NCBI GenBank assembly: GCA_027922465.2
Contig: BQMF02000258.1
Location: forward strand, 372,001-436,000
Source of the DNA: Turritopsis dohrnii
Lineage: Eukaryota; Cnidaria; Hydrozoa; Anthoathecata; Oceaniidae
Reading direction: 5' to 3'
Length of the DNA: 64,000 nucleotides
Of the stretch, positions 33,701 through 52,757 are shown one piece after another. Both the position numbers and the translations under genes were made by a program. Below the pieces are notes generated by a model. It had not been told where the DNA came from and did no database searches. It was given only the letters and a program-made list of their open reading frames with translations. Each line of letters starts with the position of its first letter. The first letter of the stretch is position 1.

Positions 33701-35238
33701 ACAATCAACCAGCGATGACCTTACATTCATATTTTATCATATCCATGTGTACAGTGGACTCTATAATTCGACTTTCCATTACTCAAACTCTCCATAATTC
33801 GAACTGAATCAGTGGGTCCCTTCAAACTAAAACATAGCAATATCACTCTCTATAACTCGAACTCTCCATAATTCGAACTATTTTGTTTTCCCCTTCGAGG
33901 TTCGAGTTAGAGAGAGTCTACTGTATTATGTTAGAATCATTTATGTTGGAAATTTGTTGGTACTACACCAATTTTCATATGAGAAGGACAGAGAAAGAAA
34001 TTTTCTCTATGTAGCGTTAAACACAGATTTCCGCCCATGTTGCCTATCATTGATCCGCTCCCCACCCACACCCGAGGTATCATCACTTTTTGTTAATGTT
34101 ACACACGTCATTATTATTCAAAATGAAAACGAGGCTGTTGTGATGGATCGATCAAGATTTTATGGATAGAAGTATACAAGAAAATAATTTTTTTGATATC
34201 GTAAAAGAGAATTGGCTTTATTTGTAATTGTCACTTCATGTAACCACTCTTTTTAGGCTGGGTTCTTATAGATCGTAGTGGTAAACATTTTGGGAGGATT
34301 CTAAACTACTTGCGTGATGGAACGATCCCCATGCCAGATGATAAAGTAGAGTTGAAGGAATTGCTCACTGAAGCGAAATTCTATTGTTTGCAGACTTTGA
34401 GCGGAGAGGTGAACAACTACAACCGTGTTTGATTCATGTTTTGAATATGCAGCATGCATGTAATGATGTTTAAACTTTTATGTTTTAGGTTGATGTAATG
34501 ATGTTTAAACTTTTATGTTTCAGGTTGAGGAAGAGCTGCGAAAGAGAGGCGATGATATTGAACCACAATGCAAAGTACCACTTATGACGTCATTAAAAGA
34601 AGAGCGCATGCTCATAGCTAAAACAGAGAAAGTGAGTCTAAATTTTCGAGTGGAGATAATTTCGTTTCGACAGTGTGACCATAGTTAACATTTTCCGTGT
34701 TTTTATTAGCCTGTGATCAAATTGGTGTGTAATCGTTATAACAACAAATATTCATATACTAGGTATGTCTTCATCGTATTTTGATCTTCCTGCAATTTTA
34801 TCTTAAAATATCTTAAAAGTTGAATTAATTTATTTTTCCAGCCAATCAGATGATAACATTCTTAAAAACCTGGAATTATTTGATAAACTGTCGTTACGGT
34901 TCAATGGACGCATCATGTTCATCAAAGATATCATAGCTAGTGACGAGATCTGCTGCTGGTCCTTCTACGGAAACGGTAAAAAAGTGACCGAAGTGTGTTG
35001 CACGTCAATAGTCTATGCGACGGAGCGTAAACAAACAAAGGTGGAGTGTCCTGAAGCAAGGATCTACGAAGAAACATTAAACATTCTTTTGTTTGAAGGG
35101 CGTGGTGAGTTAGCGCCCTTCGATCACGAGCTTATGAGAGCTACGAAGGCGATGAATCGTAACCGCGATCGAGATCGTGACGAATCCGATGATGGCACGC
35201 GGAGAAATCGAATGCATCAACTTAGTAACGATATGTGA
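30738..35238 (+). CDS. BACURD/KCTD10-13-TNFAIP1 family adaptor of cullin-3 ligase
   Basis: Exons 30738-30918, 34257-34408, 34524-34631, 34710-34762 and 34842-35238 give 296 residues, near the family's roughly 315. The BTB/T1 domain covers residues about 18-120 ([59 protein letters not shown]). The conserved C-terminal domain has [50 protein letters not shown] and [14 protein letters not shown], and ends in a charged tail. The family recruits substrates such as RhoA to CUL3 and binds the PCNA/Pol-delta system. Both roles are inferred from homology. Intron 1 is 3.3 kb and full of repeats. Intron 2 ends in a duplicated acceptor. Confidence 0.96.
31490..31745 (+). repeat. 'GTTCTTATTTT' dispersed repeat, copy 1
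   Basis: It shares CACATTTATTGAAGGTGA, TTACAAGAAAATTCAGGC and GAGGCTTGTGTTCTTATAAA with 32640-32890, and the last parts with 48780-48905. The body is a quasi-periodic series of TTGTTCTTATTTT words. It is followed by a (CAAT)n microsatellite at 31738-31766. A further fragment lies at 32300-32345. Confidence 0.8.
32430..32890 (+). repeat. 'GTTCTTATTTT' dispersed repeat, copy 2
   Basis: A fuller copy than 31490-31745. It begins AACCAGTAAAATCTGACCTGAG, like 48386, and ends GAGGCTTGTGTTCTTATAAA. It is intronic in the BACURD gene. Just downstream (33026-33078) a 29-bp unit, CACTTGCACTGGATCTCATA, is duplicated. Confidence 0.8.
33752..33923. repeat. Tigger-type MITE (172 bp)
   Basis: The ends CAGTGGACTCTATAATTCGA and the mirror of CAGTAGACTCTCTCTAACTC are flanked by TA. 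Internal ATAATTCGAACT repeats match the terminal parts of the Tigger element at 16956-20487. It is an internally deleted relative in BACURD intron 1. Confidence 0.85.
34461..34530 (+). repeat. 35-bp tandem duplication of a 3' splice site
   Basis: TAATGATGTTTAAACTTTTATGTTT, then T or C, then AGGTTGA occurs twice head to tail (34461-34495 and 34496-34530). The AG at 34523 gives the in-frame exon. The upstream AG at about 34488 would add 35 nt and shift the frame. Confidence 0.9.
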
Positions 35239-36017
35239 TTGGTTGAATTCTAGGTCTCTTAGCCCTCTTCCTTTAAAGGAAGTCCATACATTATCTTGTC
35301 ACAGTATTTTATTGAGTTTTATATGAAAGATTTAGGTCGTCACCCTTTTCTTAAATTCAAACTGGATCTTATTTCCTAACTTACTCGAAACCCAGTTTGA
35401 TTATGGTAATTTTAAGTGAATCGAGTCGATTAAGACAACGAAGTAGGATGACGAGCAAATATTTTCTTGACTTTTATTTCTTTGTACAATCTATCATCCG
35501 TTTATCAGTATTTGTAAATAAATTATTGTTAAGTTATTTAGAATAGTAACTTCAGATCTTTCGTAAACTAACCGTCATACTCGTTTTCCATGTGTTGTGT
35601 CGTTTTTCAAGACCAGCGGACTTTGTACGGAGAAACCACGGGCAGCTGTTCCGTGAAGCCGTTACAATACCATCATGGGACAGCGGCACCAACGTGGACG
35701 TGTTTACTTCGTGCGAATGCTTTCGCGAAACATCTAAGACATTTTCGATGCCACCCATCTTTCGTGTAGATGTTTTCCCGAAACATCTAAGACATTTTCG
35801 ATACAGGAAGTGAATGATTTCGTTTCCACCCAACTTTCGTGCGAATGTTGCCAACAAAAGATTTACCACGAAGAACAGATTTGGCCAACACCTAAACAGA
35901 TATGGAAAACAGTGAATTCGTCTTTTTGTGAAATTCTCACAACTTTTTCAGTTTCAAAAAAGACCAGTTCACGGTGACGCAGAAACTCATCAAATGTTCA
36001 TCATGAATCTATTCAAT

Positions 36018-36249
36018 ACATGTTTTTGCTTTTATAAGCATAACGTTTATAAGCATACCCAGTCTCAGTTTTGTCAAAAAAAATAAGCATATACTAAGCA
36101 TATTCACGAGCCTGTGTCGCTCCAAAATTTACTGGATTTTATTGTAATAAGCATACAATAAGCATAAATCCAACCTTTATTTTGTGATAGCTTAAGCATA
36201 ACCGAGCCTCATATGAAAATTTAATATGCTTATAAAAACAAAAACATGT
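36018..36249. repeat. MITE built of AAGCATA words
   Basis: Inverted ends ACATGTTTTTGCTTTTATAA and mirror. Inside, the word AAGCATA recurs about eight times at irregular spacing, with GAGCCT-type linkers that also occur in the GTTCTTA family. Confidence 0.8.
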
Positions 36250-36278
36250 GCATCCTCATCCTCTTAGTTGAACATACC

Positions 36279-36734
36279 TTACACGAAATTAAACTGCGTA
36301 CTTAATTAAGCCGCGGCTTAATTTTTAGCGCAGCCTACAATATTGCAGCGTGACTAACACTCATCATAAGCACAACTGACAACATTGAAACCTATCCATT
36401 GTGAGATACTTAAAAAGAGTTTTAGTTTCTTTGATACAAAAGTTGGCAACAAGATAATCATTTCTGAATTTCGATCAGCTGGTATCATCCAAGCCATCGA
36501 AAAAGTACGTGCGGGTGAACATTCTTTACTTGATCAATACATGTAAATTTTCATGAGTAAGAGAATGCTTTCATTGCATAAATGAATTTATCCCTTTTTG
36601 TTTATCAACTATTTTTTCTTCAGGTGCGTCTTAATTAATACATATTTTTTCACAACTTATGTACATTGCGGCTTAATTAATGTGCAGCTTAAATTTGACT
36701 GTCTTAATTAGGTAAGCGGTTTAATTTCGCGTAA
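36279..36734. repeat. 456-bp MITE with TTAATT words
   Basis: Inverted ends TTACACGAAATTAAACTGC and mirror GCGGTTTAATTTCGCGTAA. CTTAATTAA words recur inside near both ends. The middle is non-coding. Confidence 0.8.
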
Positions 36735-38055
36735 TGAAGGAAGCTTAATGGCGCGGGAATGAATTATTTTCAGCTGAAAGTTCATTTATCGAGCTGTCCA
36801 TTTTATTTGAACCCGATGAAAATCCGTATACGAGTGACAAAATCGAAGAAAAGACGATATCGCCCTCGCAACGCGGGACTTTTAGATGAAGATGATGAAG
36901 AAGAGGAATTAGACTTTTCGATTAGTGTTTCCATTTTGTACCAAAACGGAAAAAGATGTTCAGTGAAAAGATAAACTGTTATAGTGATTTTTTTATTAAC
37001 CGCCCAGCACTCAATCAAGCGCCCCGTCCGTATAAGCGCCCACCGTAAAAGTTAAAAAAAATTATAAGCTCCCAGGGCGCTTAATCGGTCATTTACGGTA
37101 TATAACCGATTTCTCTGTTTGTTTGTCTGTCTACCATGCAAAAATGTAGATTGAGTTATGAGAGAAGTTATTTCTTATCTTTTGCGCGACATCAGTGTGA
37201 AGCCATTCCATTGAGACCCAAATAGAACGCGACGTTTGGGGAAAATTATCTCGGTAAGCAATAGGGATAACTGACGTTTTTCGGGGTCCGCTATACAGGC
37301 GATGGGGTAACGAAAAATTTAGGTCCTAATTTTTTTGGGGGACGAGTCTGTGACGTCATCAAAATTTTTGATCGACGATAACTCTGCAACAGTTAGTGGT
37401 AGCAAAAGGATACCATTTTCTGATCAGTTTTTCGAGCTCTACAACATGGATACACTTTCGGTTGCCAAGTCCTTTATTTCATATTTCGTGAACTCCTTTG
37501 TTGTGACACAACGCAGGCTGAACATGGGCGGCGAGCGACGCCGTCTTGGCGTCTAGCTATTTTATTAAATACTATCCGTAAACCATTCCATGACACGAAA
37601 CCATGGCAGTAACACCATTTTTAATAAGCACGTAACAATTTACCTACTCCGTCCTTTATTATGCCTGTCGCTTTCAAAATTTGAGTTTGAACTATGTTGA
37701 TGATATGCATCCATCGAAGCAGAACAGATTGGTTATAAGGACAAAGGTACTGGCCAAGATGTTGAGTTTTTGTTTCTTAGTACCTTTTAGAAAACAAATC
37801 TTATTAGACAAAACAATGTCGGACAAAAATGACGAAAATTCTGGAAATTTTATCTGATATAAGGTATTAGAATGAACCTTTTTAACATAATAAGGTAATT
37901 CAGTTTCAAGTGCTTTTTTCGGATTTGTTTTAGTAGCATGTCTAGGAAAGTAAAGATCTGTTCTTTTTTTGACTGTTCAGAATCAGTTTTGATTAAAACC
38001 CTTAACTAACTTTTGCCCGTGATACTAGTTTATGAAATTATTAATTTGTGTTTAC

Positions 38056-44761
<6,706 letters not shown>

Positions 44762-46461
44762 AATGTCATATTATTTTGTTTTTCACTACAAAAAAGTAAC
44801 CTCATTTTCATTTCACGAATGTTTGTGTGATACGAGACTTGCTCAGTTCTGAAATGTGCCTGTTCGAATGAAATTTTCAAATAGTTTTTAATTTCAAATG
44901 AAAATACTCCTTGGTTTTCAATGCTTCAAATTGAAAACATGGAACATATCATTTTTGATCTCATATCATTTTTGATCTCATAGGAAAACAAATAATAAAC
45001 ATTATATTCAGTAAGTATTCCACTTCATACCTCAGAAAACAATACATTTACTTTGGCAAAAATGTTTTTATTTCAATCATGTTGTGTTATCTTTGGCAAT
45101 TTAAAGAATTGGATTCAAAGATGTCAATAGAGTAGACTTGCCAAAATAACCACTTGGTGGTGCCAAAAATGCCAAACACTACTTGAACAGTTTAATAAGT
45201 TTAAAAACATGCTGGACAAACACGCAGGATAAAATAATTCAACAAATCATACAGTTGATGTCATTTTAGATAATACATATGCCAAATTTTTGTTTCTGAT
45301 GCATTCCACTAACAATTTACCTCCGATTTGTATGAAATGACTTTGATTTAAAAATTTAAAAAATTTTTTTATTAGAGTTTCATATGAAATTGAACCGAAA
45401 AGGTTATTTATTTTCAAAACTTCAAAAAGAAATTCATCTCCCCAAAAAAACTTGAAATAATAAAATTATTTAAAAGGAAATCACCATTCCTCTTCAGTTA
45501 CCATGACGATTTTTGGTATATCTGATGGTATCAGACTGAAAAAATCCAAAATTTTTCAAAAAAACCAACAAAAAACATAGAAGATAAAGACGTTTGAAGC
45601 ACTTGTCAAAGAGATAATCTAAAATATTGCGAGTAAAATCAATGTTTGATTGTTTCGGATCTTTTTTGGTAATTATTTGTGAAACATTCTGTGAAATAAA
45701 AATAGAAATTATTTGAATTATATTTGATATAAAAGTTGCAGTAAACAATATTAACCAAATTGGTAAACATACCAAAAGAAGATTGTTAATCAATAAACCA
45801 TCACACTAAACTTACAACCAACCATTAAACAGAAAAGCGAACATGTATTGCATTGGTCTGGCTCCTGTTCATAAATTTCAAAATTCTTCAAGCTAAAATG
45901 TGAACTCCATCAAACTTTATCTATTCCCATTTCTGTGATGACTTAAAGGAATTCCTGCATCCAAATTGATATTTGGAGGGATGATAGAACTCACAAAGTT
46001 GTTTGAGAATCCTCTTTTTACAGTTTTCTATTTATATATTTTATCTTGCAATTATAATTATGGAATAAATGTGTATAAACGTTTTAAGTTATGTGTATAT
46101 AATATGTATATGATATGTATATGATATGTATATGATATGATATGATCGTGTATGTAGTTTTTTCTTGTTGACCTAATACAAATCTTTTCTTAATAGAGTC
46201 GTGAGAGGGCGTTACGATGCAATACTTCCGGTGTGGTACATTCATTTATGATAACTGTGTTGTAGAGTGTTATTTGTCGACCTTGTGTCGTTCCTTTGTT
46301 GCTGTTGAAAAGCAATCAGTCTGGTTTACGAATGGTGTGTGCAACTTAGTTTCGTTGTTGTCTTTGTATGTGTTGAATGATACTTTCTGTTTTGCATTTT
46401 TTTAGGAGTTCTTCATTCGTAAGTTCGTAACTGAATGATCCTTCTTTCCTGCGATAACTGT

Positions 46462-46638
46462 AGGGCCGTAATTTCTTCAAAAATATTGGGGGGCTAAAAT
46501 AATGGAGAAAATATTTTGAGTAGAGGGGTCGGAGCCTCCTCATGAAAAGCTTTCCCTAAATACTTTACTTCAATTTTTCTTAAAATCATTCCAAATTCTA
46601 GATTTTTAGCCCCACTAGCCCCCCGAAATTACGGCCCT
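46462..46638. repeat. 177-bp foldback MITE (AGGGCCGTAATTT ends)
   Basis: AGGGCCGTAATTTCTTC and the mirror CGAAATTACGGCCCT bound the element. GGGGGGCTAAAA and TTTTTAGCCCC also pair. TA-rich flanks. Confidence 0.85.
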
Positions 46639-46735
46639 GTAACCGCCTCTCACCATTGTTCTGATCATTGTATTGTACGTTGCATTGATGTGACTTCATC
46701 CTTCTATAAATCAACTCAGAGTGGAAGCCCTTACT

Positions 46736-46780
46736 TGTAAGTTACTATATGGAGTAAGTTACTCCATATAGTAACTTACA
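46736..46780. repeat. Perfect 45-bp palindrome
   Basis: Two 22-bp arms (TGTAAGTTACTATATGGAGT plus AA, and mirror) separated by a single G. No mismatch. Confidence 0.93.
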
Positions 46781-47642
46781 AAGATGTAATATTAATCATC
46801 TCTAAAGTAATTGCAATGAAAAGTGTTAGCTACTATATTATTACATCATAAATATGCATTGCATAACTTAAATATAACATTTTAAAAGAGAAATATCTCA
46901 AAAACTATAAATAATTATAAAATACTGAAAAGAGACTTGTTAAACAATTTTTTGAACTCCATCACATTTGTAAATGTCATTGACGCAGGAATCCCTTCAA
47001 TAAAGTAGTGAGAAGTGGATTTTTGTTGTACAGAGCAGCCAATGCCTCGGGAAACTATGCCAACTTAACAGGACGAAAAATCTCAAACTACATATAAGTG
47101 TATACAACTTCATTAAAAATTTCTCCACTAGATATTTCCTTTATATTAATTCTATTTTGCTAAGTCTCAAACTAAGCAGCATGCCATTCGAAAAACTAAG
47201 GATGAAAACCAAAATATAAAAAATTGCAAGGGTAAAGAAAAATTATGTTACTTTCTAGGATATAGACATCCTGTAAATTAAAAAAGAATGTAAATGGATT
47301 TTTTTAGAAAAAATAATTTCTTACAAAAGGTGTTTTCCTGAAAGATCTATTAAAGAAAACAATCTGGAACACCAACAGCAATTCAAAGCTTATTTAAGCT
47401 AAGTAATAGAAAAAATTATCATAAGAAAAGCTGGAGGGGTATTTACTTCAAGTATAATAACAATTAACACCAAAATGTACCAATGTCTGTCTTGCATTTT
47501 CACCACTTTTCTTAAAAAAAAATCTACTTACGTACACAAATAATATTTATCAATGGAATGTTTATATATCATGACGTCACTCTTAACCAAAGTTTTGTTT
47601 ATCTTTAAAAAAATGAATAATCAATGACCACCCAAAGTGACT

Positions 47643-47757
47643 TGACAGTGGGCAAAAAGCCACTAAAATGAAGAAAATTTTTACTGAAATAGTGTGTATA
47701 TTTCTATAGAAGTGCACTCCTTTGCAGGTATTTTTAACAAAATGTACTCACAGGGTT
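47643..47757. repeat. CAGTGGG hairpin MITE, copy 3
   Basis: Begins CAGTGGGCAAAAAGCCACTA and contains GAAATAGTGTGTATATTTCT, then ATAGAAGTGCACTCCTTTGC. Ends ACTCACAGGG. It is related to the copies at 40459, 42195 and 56470. Confidence 0.8.
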
Positions 47758-48369
47758 TACAGTAAAAACATTGATATCACCTGTTTCAGGATCTTGCTAT
47801 TTCTATGAAAGGAAAGTGTAATGAAAAGAAGAAAGTAGAATATGCACCAATTTTATAGACCTATATGCTTGCTGTTTTGACTAGAATATAGTAAGACAGT
47901 GATTAAAAATACATCAAAAATTACTTTTAACTTACATATAAATGGAATGATTGACACTTTGCAAAGGAAGATGCAAAAATAAAAAACTTTATAAAACACA
48001 TCAATATTTCTACAAAAATATATGAAATAAAATGTTATTATTGAATCTTTTCATCAAGATTTGTTTGTAAGTATGGCGCTAACCTCCCTTGGAAAACCTA
48101 ACTAAACTAAACCTTTCCCTAAAACTTGTAATTAATACTCAATAAATTATTATGCACATCTCAGATTCCTTTCATTTGTTACCCCAGTAGCCTTAAAAAA
48201 CTTTCAATGCCATGCAGAAAACTTCCAAGTACAAATTGAAGACAATTCAAATCACACACAAAATGAAATTTAGGACCTATACAAATTGCTGAAACTTAAA
48301 TTCTAAAAATCTACAAATAAGAGGTTAAGTTCTATAAGTTGAACACATATTAACCATACATAATTATTA

Positions 48370-48905
48370 CATGCTTTTTCTAATAAGAACCAGTAAAAAC
48401 TGACCTGAGACTGGCTGTTCTTATTTTTTGAACCTTCTTCAAACTGAATTGTTCTCATTTTGTTCTTTGTTTTAAGAACACAATTTCAGATTTCAGCCTC
48501 ACTTTGTCCTTATTATGGAAGTTCCAGTAAAACGAAAAATCTTTTTTTATAGAAACACTCTTGCGACAAGTCTTGTTCTGCTTTCTATTTTCTTGACGAT
48601 TCAAATTAATTTGTAACACAACGAGGCAATGAAACAAACAAAGGCAGCCAATTGGTACTAACCTATATGAGCCTGCAGGCATACATCGTACCATAATTAA
48701 TTTTCACATTTGAAGGGGAAGAAAGAAACAATCATTAGTGAAAACAATTCTATTTCTAAACCATTTATCAGTAGAGAGAGAGAATTGCAAGATTGTTCTT
48801 ATGTTACAATAAAAATCAGACTCAGGCTGTTCTTAATCTTCTTATTTCGTTCTCATTTTGTAGCCAAAACTGAGGCTTGTGTTCTTATAAAAATAGTTCT
48901 TATAA
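48370..48905 (+). repeat. 'GTTCTTATTTT' dispersed repeat, copy 3
   Basis: Matches 32430-32890 at both ends: AACCAGTAAAA, CTGACCTGAG at 48386 and TGAGGCTTGTGTTCTTATAA at 48868. The same word-like TTGTTCTTATTTT series runs between. It is intergenic. Confidence 0.8.
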
Positions 48906-49372
48906 AAAGAAAAGGGGAAATAATTACCAAGCAATCATACCTACACAAAAAGAAGTTACAGTAACTTTAATATACTTTATCGGGAGAAATTTTGATAGGG
49001 ATAAATTTTCAAAAACTGTGAAAATTTCTTTTGTGAAAAATATGTTTTGCCCTCAACAGCTAAAATAAATCTCTATGAAAAATCGGCAGCAACCTCAAAA
49101 ATGTTGTCCAATTCCTAGACGTCACTTTTGTTTCAACTATTATTGAAAATTCCTTTGTAATACATTAAAAGAAGCAAGGGCCATTCTGAAAGAATTAAGT
49201 TATTTACTTATTCAGATGTTAAAGTCTGTTCACCACGTTCATAGCCAAATCATTAGTTTCAGTCTAATAAGCTTTCTCATTAACACATATATATATTAAA
49301 AAATATAAGTCATAAAATATACAACCATAGTATGTTTTAAAACGGGGGTTCATAAACTTTAGTTAAGAAAAG

Positions 49373-50272
49373 TTGAACAAAGATTATTTTTTCCATAATT
49401 GCTACATTGTGTCCTTTAAAAAACCTTGTTCTTTTGAAATTTTACAAAATGACCTTCATGCTGTCTACGAGTGGACAGAACAGAATAATATGAAATTAAA
49501 TGGAACAAAATTTGAGCATCTCCCATATGGAAAGAATACAGAGCTCAAGTCCCATTCTTCATACCTATCAGATACAGGAATAAAAATTGATTTAGTCACC
49601 TCTGTGAAAGATCTTGGTGTTATATTGTCAACTGATATGTCGTACGACTTGCAAATTGGAAATATAATCCAGAAAGTTAAGAACTTAAGTTCATGGATCT
49701 ACCGAACCTTTCAATCCAGGGACACAATACTGATGCTAACACTATGGAAATCGTTGGTTATTCCACACCTGGACTATTGTTCTCAGTTATGGGATCCAAC
49801 GAAACGATCTCTTAAGCAAGATCTTGAAGCCCTCCAGAAATCATTTTTGAACGGTATGCCATCACTAAGAAACCTAAATTTTTGGGAAAAACTGAAGAAG
49901 TTGAATATCTACAGTCTCGAGAGGAGAAGAGAAAGATATAAAATCATATACACTTGGTGCATCCTTGAAGGATTAGTCCCAAACTTTAATCTTGATGATG
50001 GTAACGGTGGTATACATGCACACACAAGTCAGAGGCTAGGACGGAAATGTCTCCTCAAACCAGTCAACTCAACCCATAGAAATATCTGGAAAGGTTGTCT
50101 GTCTGAAGAAGGGCCAAGACTCTTCAATGTGCTTCCCAAACATATCAGAAATACAAGTGACTGTGCCAAAACCACCTTCAAAACTAAACTAGACCAATTT
50201 CTACGACGCATACCTGATGAACATAGTGTCCTCCACCCCCCTGGTCCACCCCAAGCAAAGGCCTCCCCCTAG
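49373..50272 (+). pseudogene. CR1/jockey-type LINE, 3' end of ORF2
   Basis: A 299-codon open frame covers the region after the RT catalytic box: LHAVYEWTEQNNMKLNGTKF, VKDLGVILSTDMSYDLQI, LWKSLVIPHLDYCSQLWDP, LERRRERYKIIYTWCILEG and the GPRLFNVLPKHIRN tail. This is a 5'-truncated insertion. A C-rich 3' region (CCCCCCTCAAG words, to about 50660) follows and may be its 3' UTR. It differs from the other LINEs in the window. Confidence 0.88.
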
Positions 50273-51448
50273 GGTCAGCTTCTCCCCCCTCAAGCAAAGT
50301 ATTTTGAAAACTCCCCCACCCTTAATGTAGATGTAAACCATGATCAATATATATGCATACGGGTATATAAAATGTTTTTTTCTCTTCTTTGTAGGCTATG
50401 CTCTCTTCCTCTCTCAAAACTTCTCAAAAATATCAAGTCTCACTTTCTGAATGTGAAAAAATGGGCTGTCTAAAATAGTCTTGTGTTCAATGTGAGTTAG
50501 ATTTCAAAGCAATATAAACAATATAAAAGCAATATAAACAAACTTTGCAAATAATGAAGAAAATATGAACAGTTAAAAATGATCCCCCCCAAGGAAAAGC
50601 TTCCCCCACAAAATACCTTCCCCCCCTCAAGAAATGCAAAATTTGCTATTCCCCCCCATGCGGCCAAATTTCAAAAATCTAAATTTCATCAAAACAACTT
50701 TGTACGCACAATTTTTGAGTATTCATAAATTATCTACGATGCGTGTACCCAACCTCCTGAAAACTCTAAAAGTTCAGACATAAGAGTTAGCTTTATTTAT
50801 AATAACGATCAATAAAATTTGAAAGGTTACTGAAGCATTCAGCTGTGTTTGTACATGAATGTAGTGAACAAACTTTTTATGCACGGCAACAAAATACTTT
50901 TATTATTATATGGTGTGTTGTATAGCTAATCTAATTTGATGATTTTTCATTAAAAATATCTGTCCAAGAATAGAATTTTCTAAAACTTTAAAAAGATTTT
51001 ATAAACTTTGTGTATCCTCTCATTCCTCATAATCATTTTAAGGCTCACATGACAAAACCCATGAAATCCCTTTCTCACAACAACAAACAAATAATCAAAA
51101 TGAACTGCAATGTAATAACAACTCTAATAACTTTAATAACTTTTAGTCTGCCTAGCTCTTATACAACAAACGTCTGCTACTAAGTGCAGTTAAACTTGAC
51201 AGATATTTGGCTATTTTTGATGTATAATTTATGAATTTATGATATCATATACACCATAATAAAATCTCTCCTCGAAACTATGGTTCCTATTGCATTTGTT
51301 ATGGAGTATGGAGCGCAGAAACAAATTAACATTTCCCATCGCATGTGGCGTGGGCGCCGGGCGCTAGTGAAAGGGAGGAAAAAGATGAAGAGAGGGGAGG
51401 AAATTGACGGTGATGATGAAAGCATAGCGGTGGTGGGGCGCAGCAGAC

Positions 51449-51679
51449 ATTACCAACTCAGAATTTTTTTTTTTTTTTTTTTTTTTTTTTCATTTTGATT
51501 TATTATTTAATTCAATATTTCGTTCTGCATCCGCAGAACATCGTCAGGAACGTTTAACTGAAAACAATGAAAGGAATTATATCTTTCACATCTGTCAAAA
51601 TAATTACAAAGATTTCCGGTTATGGTATTACAAATAATAATAATAATTATAATAAATCGATCAATTACCAACTCAGAAT
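51449..51679 (-). mobile_element. Short poly(A) retro-insertion with 16-bp target duplication
   Basis: ATTACCAACTCAGAAT occurs at 51449-51464 and 51664-51679. Between the copies, on the minus strand, is about 170 bp ending GAATTAAATAATAAATCAAA, with an AATAAA signal, and then a run of about 26 A. Target duplication plus poly(A) is the mark of LINE-mediated retrotransposition. The body may be a LINE 3' end or an mRNA 3' UTR; I cannot tell which. Confidence 0.9.
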
Positions 51680-52642
51680 GCCCCAAAGTGATCATGAGCA
51701 TTCTGGTTGTTTTCTCTCCTTCGTTGTGACGGCAAACAAGAAAATATTTGTCCTCATCAGAATGAACACAAGAAGAGGTATGTGTTACCACCGCAATAAT
51801 TTTGGAAAGTAGGAATCAAAACCAAAAATATCTGCACACCACTCACGTATTTACAGGAAATGCATTTACAGTTTTAGGAAAATATCCCAAATGTTTGATG
51901 ATATCTATATGAAGCATACAAGAGAGGCGGAGAGAGCAAATGATTTTGAGAAAGTCCGCCCTGATAGTTGAATAGGGCGCCATTCCGAAATTAATTCACC
52001 ACCAAAAAGGTGGTTTTGGTTTTTTAGTCTATTTCCTGTTGGATGTTGTGTGAGTACATGAATAAGTAAGTATATATTTGAAAAATTCTTTAAGTTAAGC
52101 ACTACGCCTAACCTATTGCTCAATATTGTTAAAAATCATTTCTTCCACCAGCCAGTCATCAAAAAGTTTTTACACATCACAATGATGTTGTGCATAAACA
52201 AACATGTTAATTAATAATGAATGGAATTGAATTGATGTTGAAGTTCAATAGTTAGTCATTGTTATGTAAAGTATACAATGGTAAATAATGGTACAGAACA
52301 GTAGTAACATAATAGCAGAGTAGTTATTCCTGCAGGAATATATCAACTTGTCCAACTTTTTTTAACCATATTAGACATTTATAATTTTTACAGAGAAAAT
52401 GAATGTCAGATCTGGCAAAACCTTAATTATTCTTTTTTAAAAGACTTTTCACTTTCACTAAGTGAAGATTCACTCTTAATCAAATGCTTTGCAATGTTTT
52501 TAGTTTCTTTTGTGGACTTTATTTTGATTATGTTTTCAGGTTCTGAGACTATTGGATGTATGACCTAATTCTCCCAAATCAACGTGGCCATAATGACCTT
52601 ATGATCTCTGAAAATTTCTTCAGAAATACTCGATTGAAGGGA

Positions 52643-52757
52643 AGACAGAACTAAAGGCCGGTTTTCACTTCATTCACTGTGGCCTGCGACTGAATAAAAG
52701 TACACTCATACGCAAGACCACAGCGATTGATATGGAAACCAGCCTTCAGTTCTGTCT
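52643..52757. repeat. 115-bp foldback MITE
   Basis: AGACAGAACTAAAGGCCGGT pairs with the mirror of AGACAGAACTGAAGGCTGGT. The centre has CACTGTGGCCTGCG and CAAGACCACAGCG, also partly complementary. Confidence 0.82.

Larger units (their letters stand above)
35239..38055. other. Intergenic/3' region between BACURD and CaMKK, MITE-rich
   Basis: No gene is recognised apart from a possible unplaced terminal CaMKK exon (a candidate frame on the minus strand near 37870-37955 is weak). It holds a duplicated CGAAACATCTAAGACATTTTCGA (35726 and 35780) and the two MITEs listed separately. An acidic 71-codon frame at 36759-36974 and a 73-codon frame at 37335-37556 have no domain. Confidence 0.45.
44762..49372. 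other. Long intergenic AT-rich region
   Basis: No gene is recognised upstream of CaMKK. It holds a TATGATATG tandem tract at 46090-46145 and the repeats listed separately at 46462, 46736, 47643 and 48370. Frames at 45494-45793, 46217-46405 and 48455-49068 show no family motif and coincide with AT-rich or repeat sequence. Confidence 0.45.

Noticed and set aside
37335..37556. 73-codon frame with charged C-terminus
   Set aside because: No motif recognised and no conserved neighbour. It may be repeat-derived, so I do not call a gene.
45494..45793. Minus-strand 99-codon hydrophobic frame
   Set aside because: AT-rich sequence gives Phe/Ile/Leu-rich text by chance. No family pattern, no splice or promoter context.
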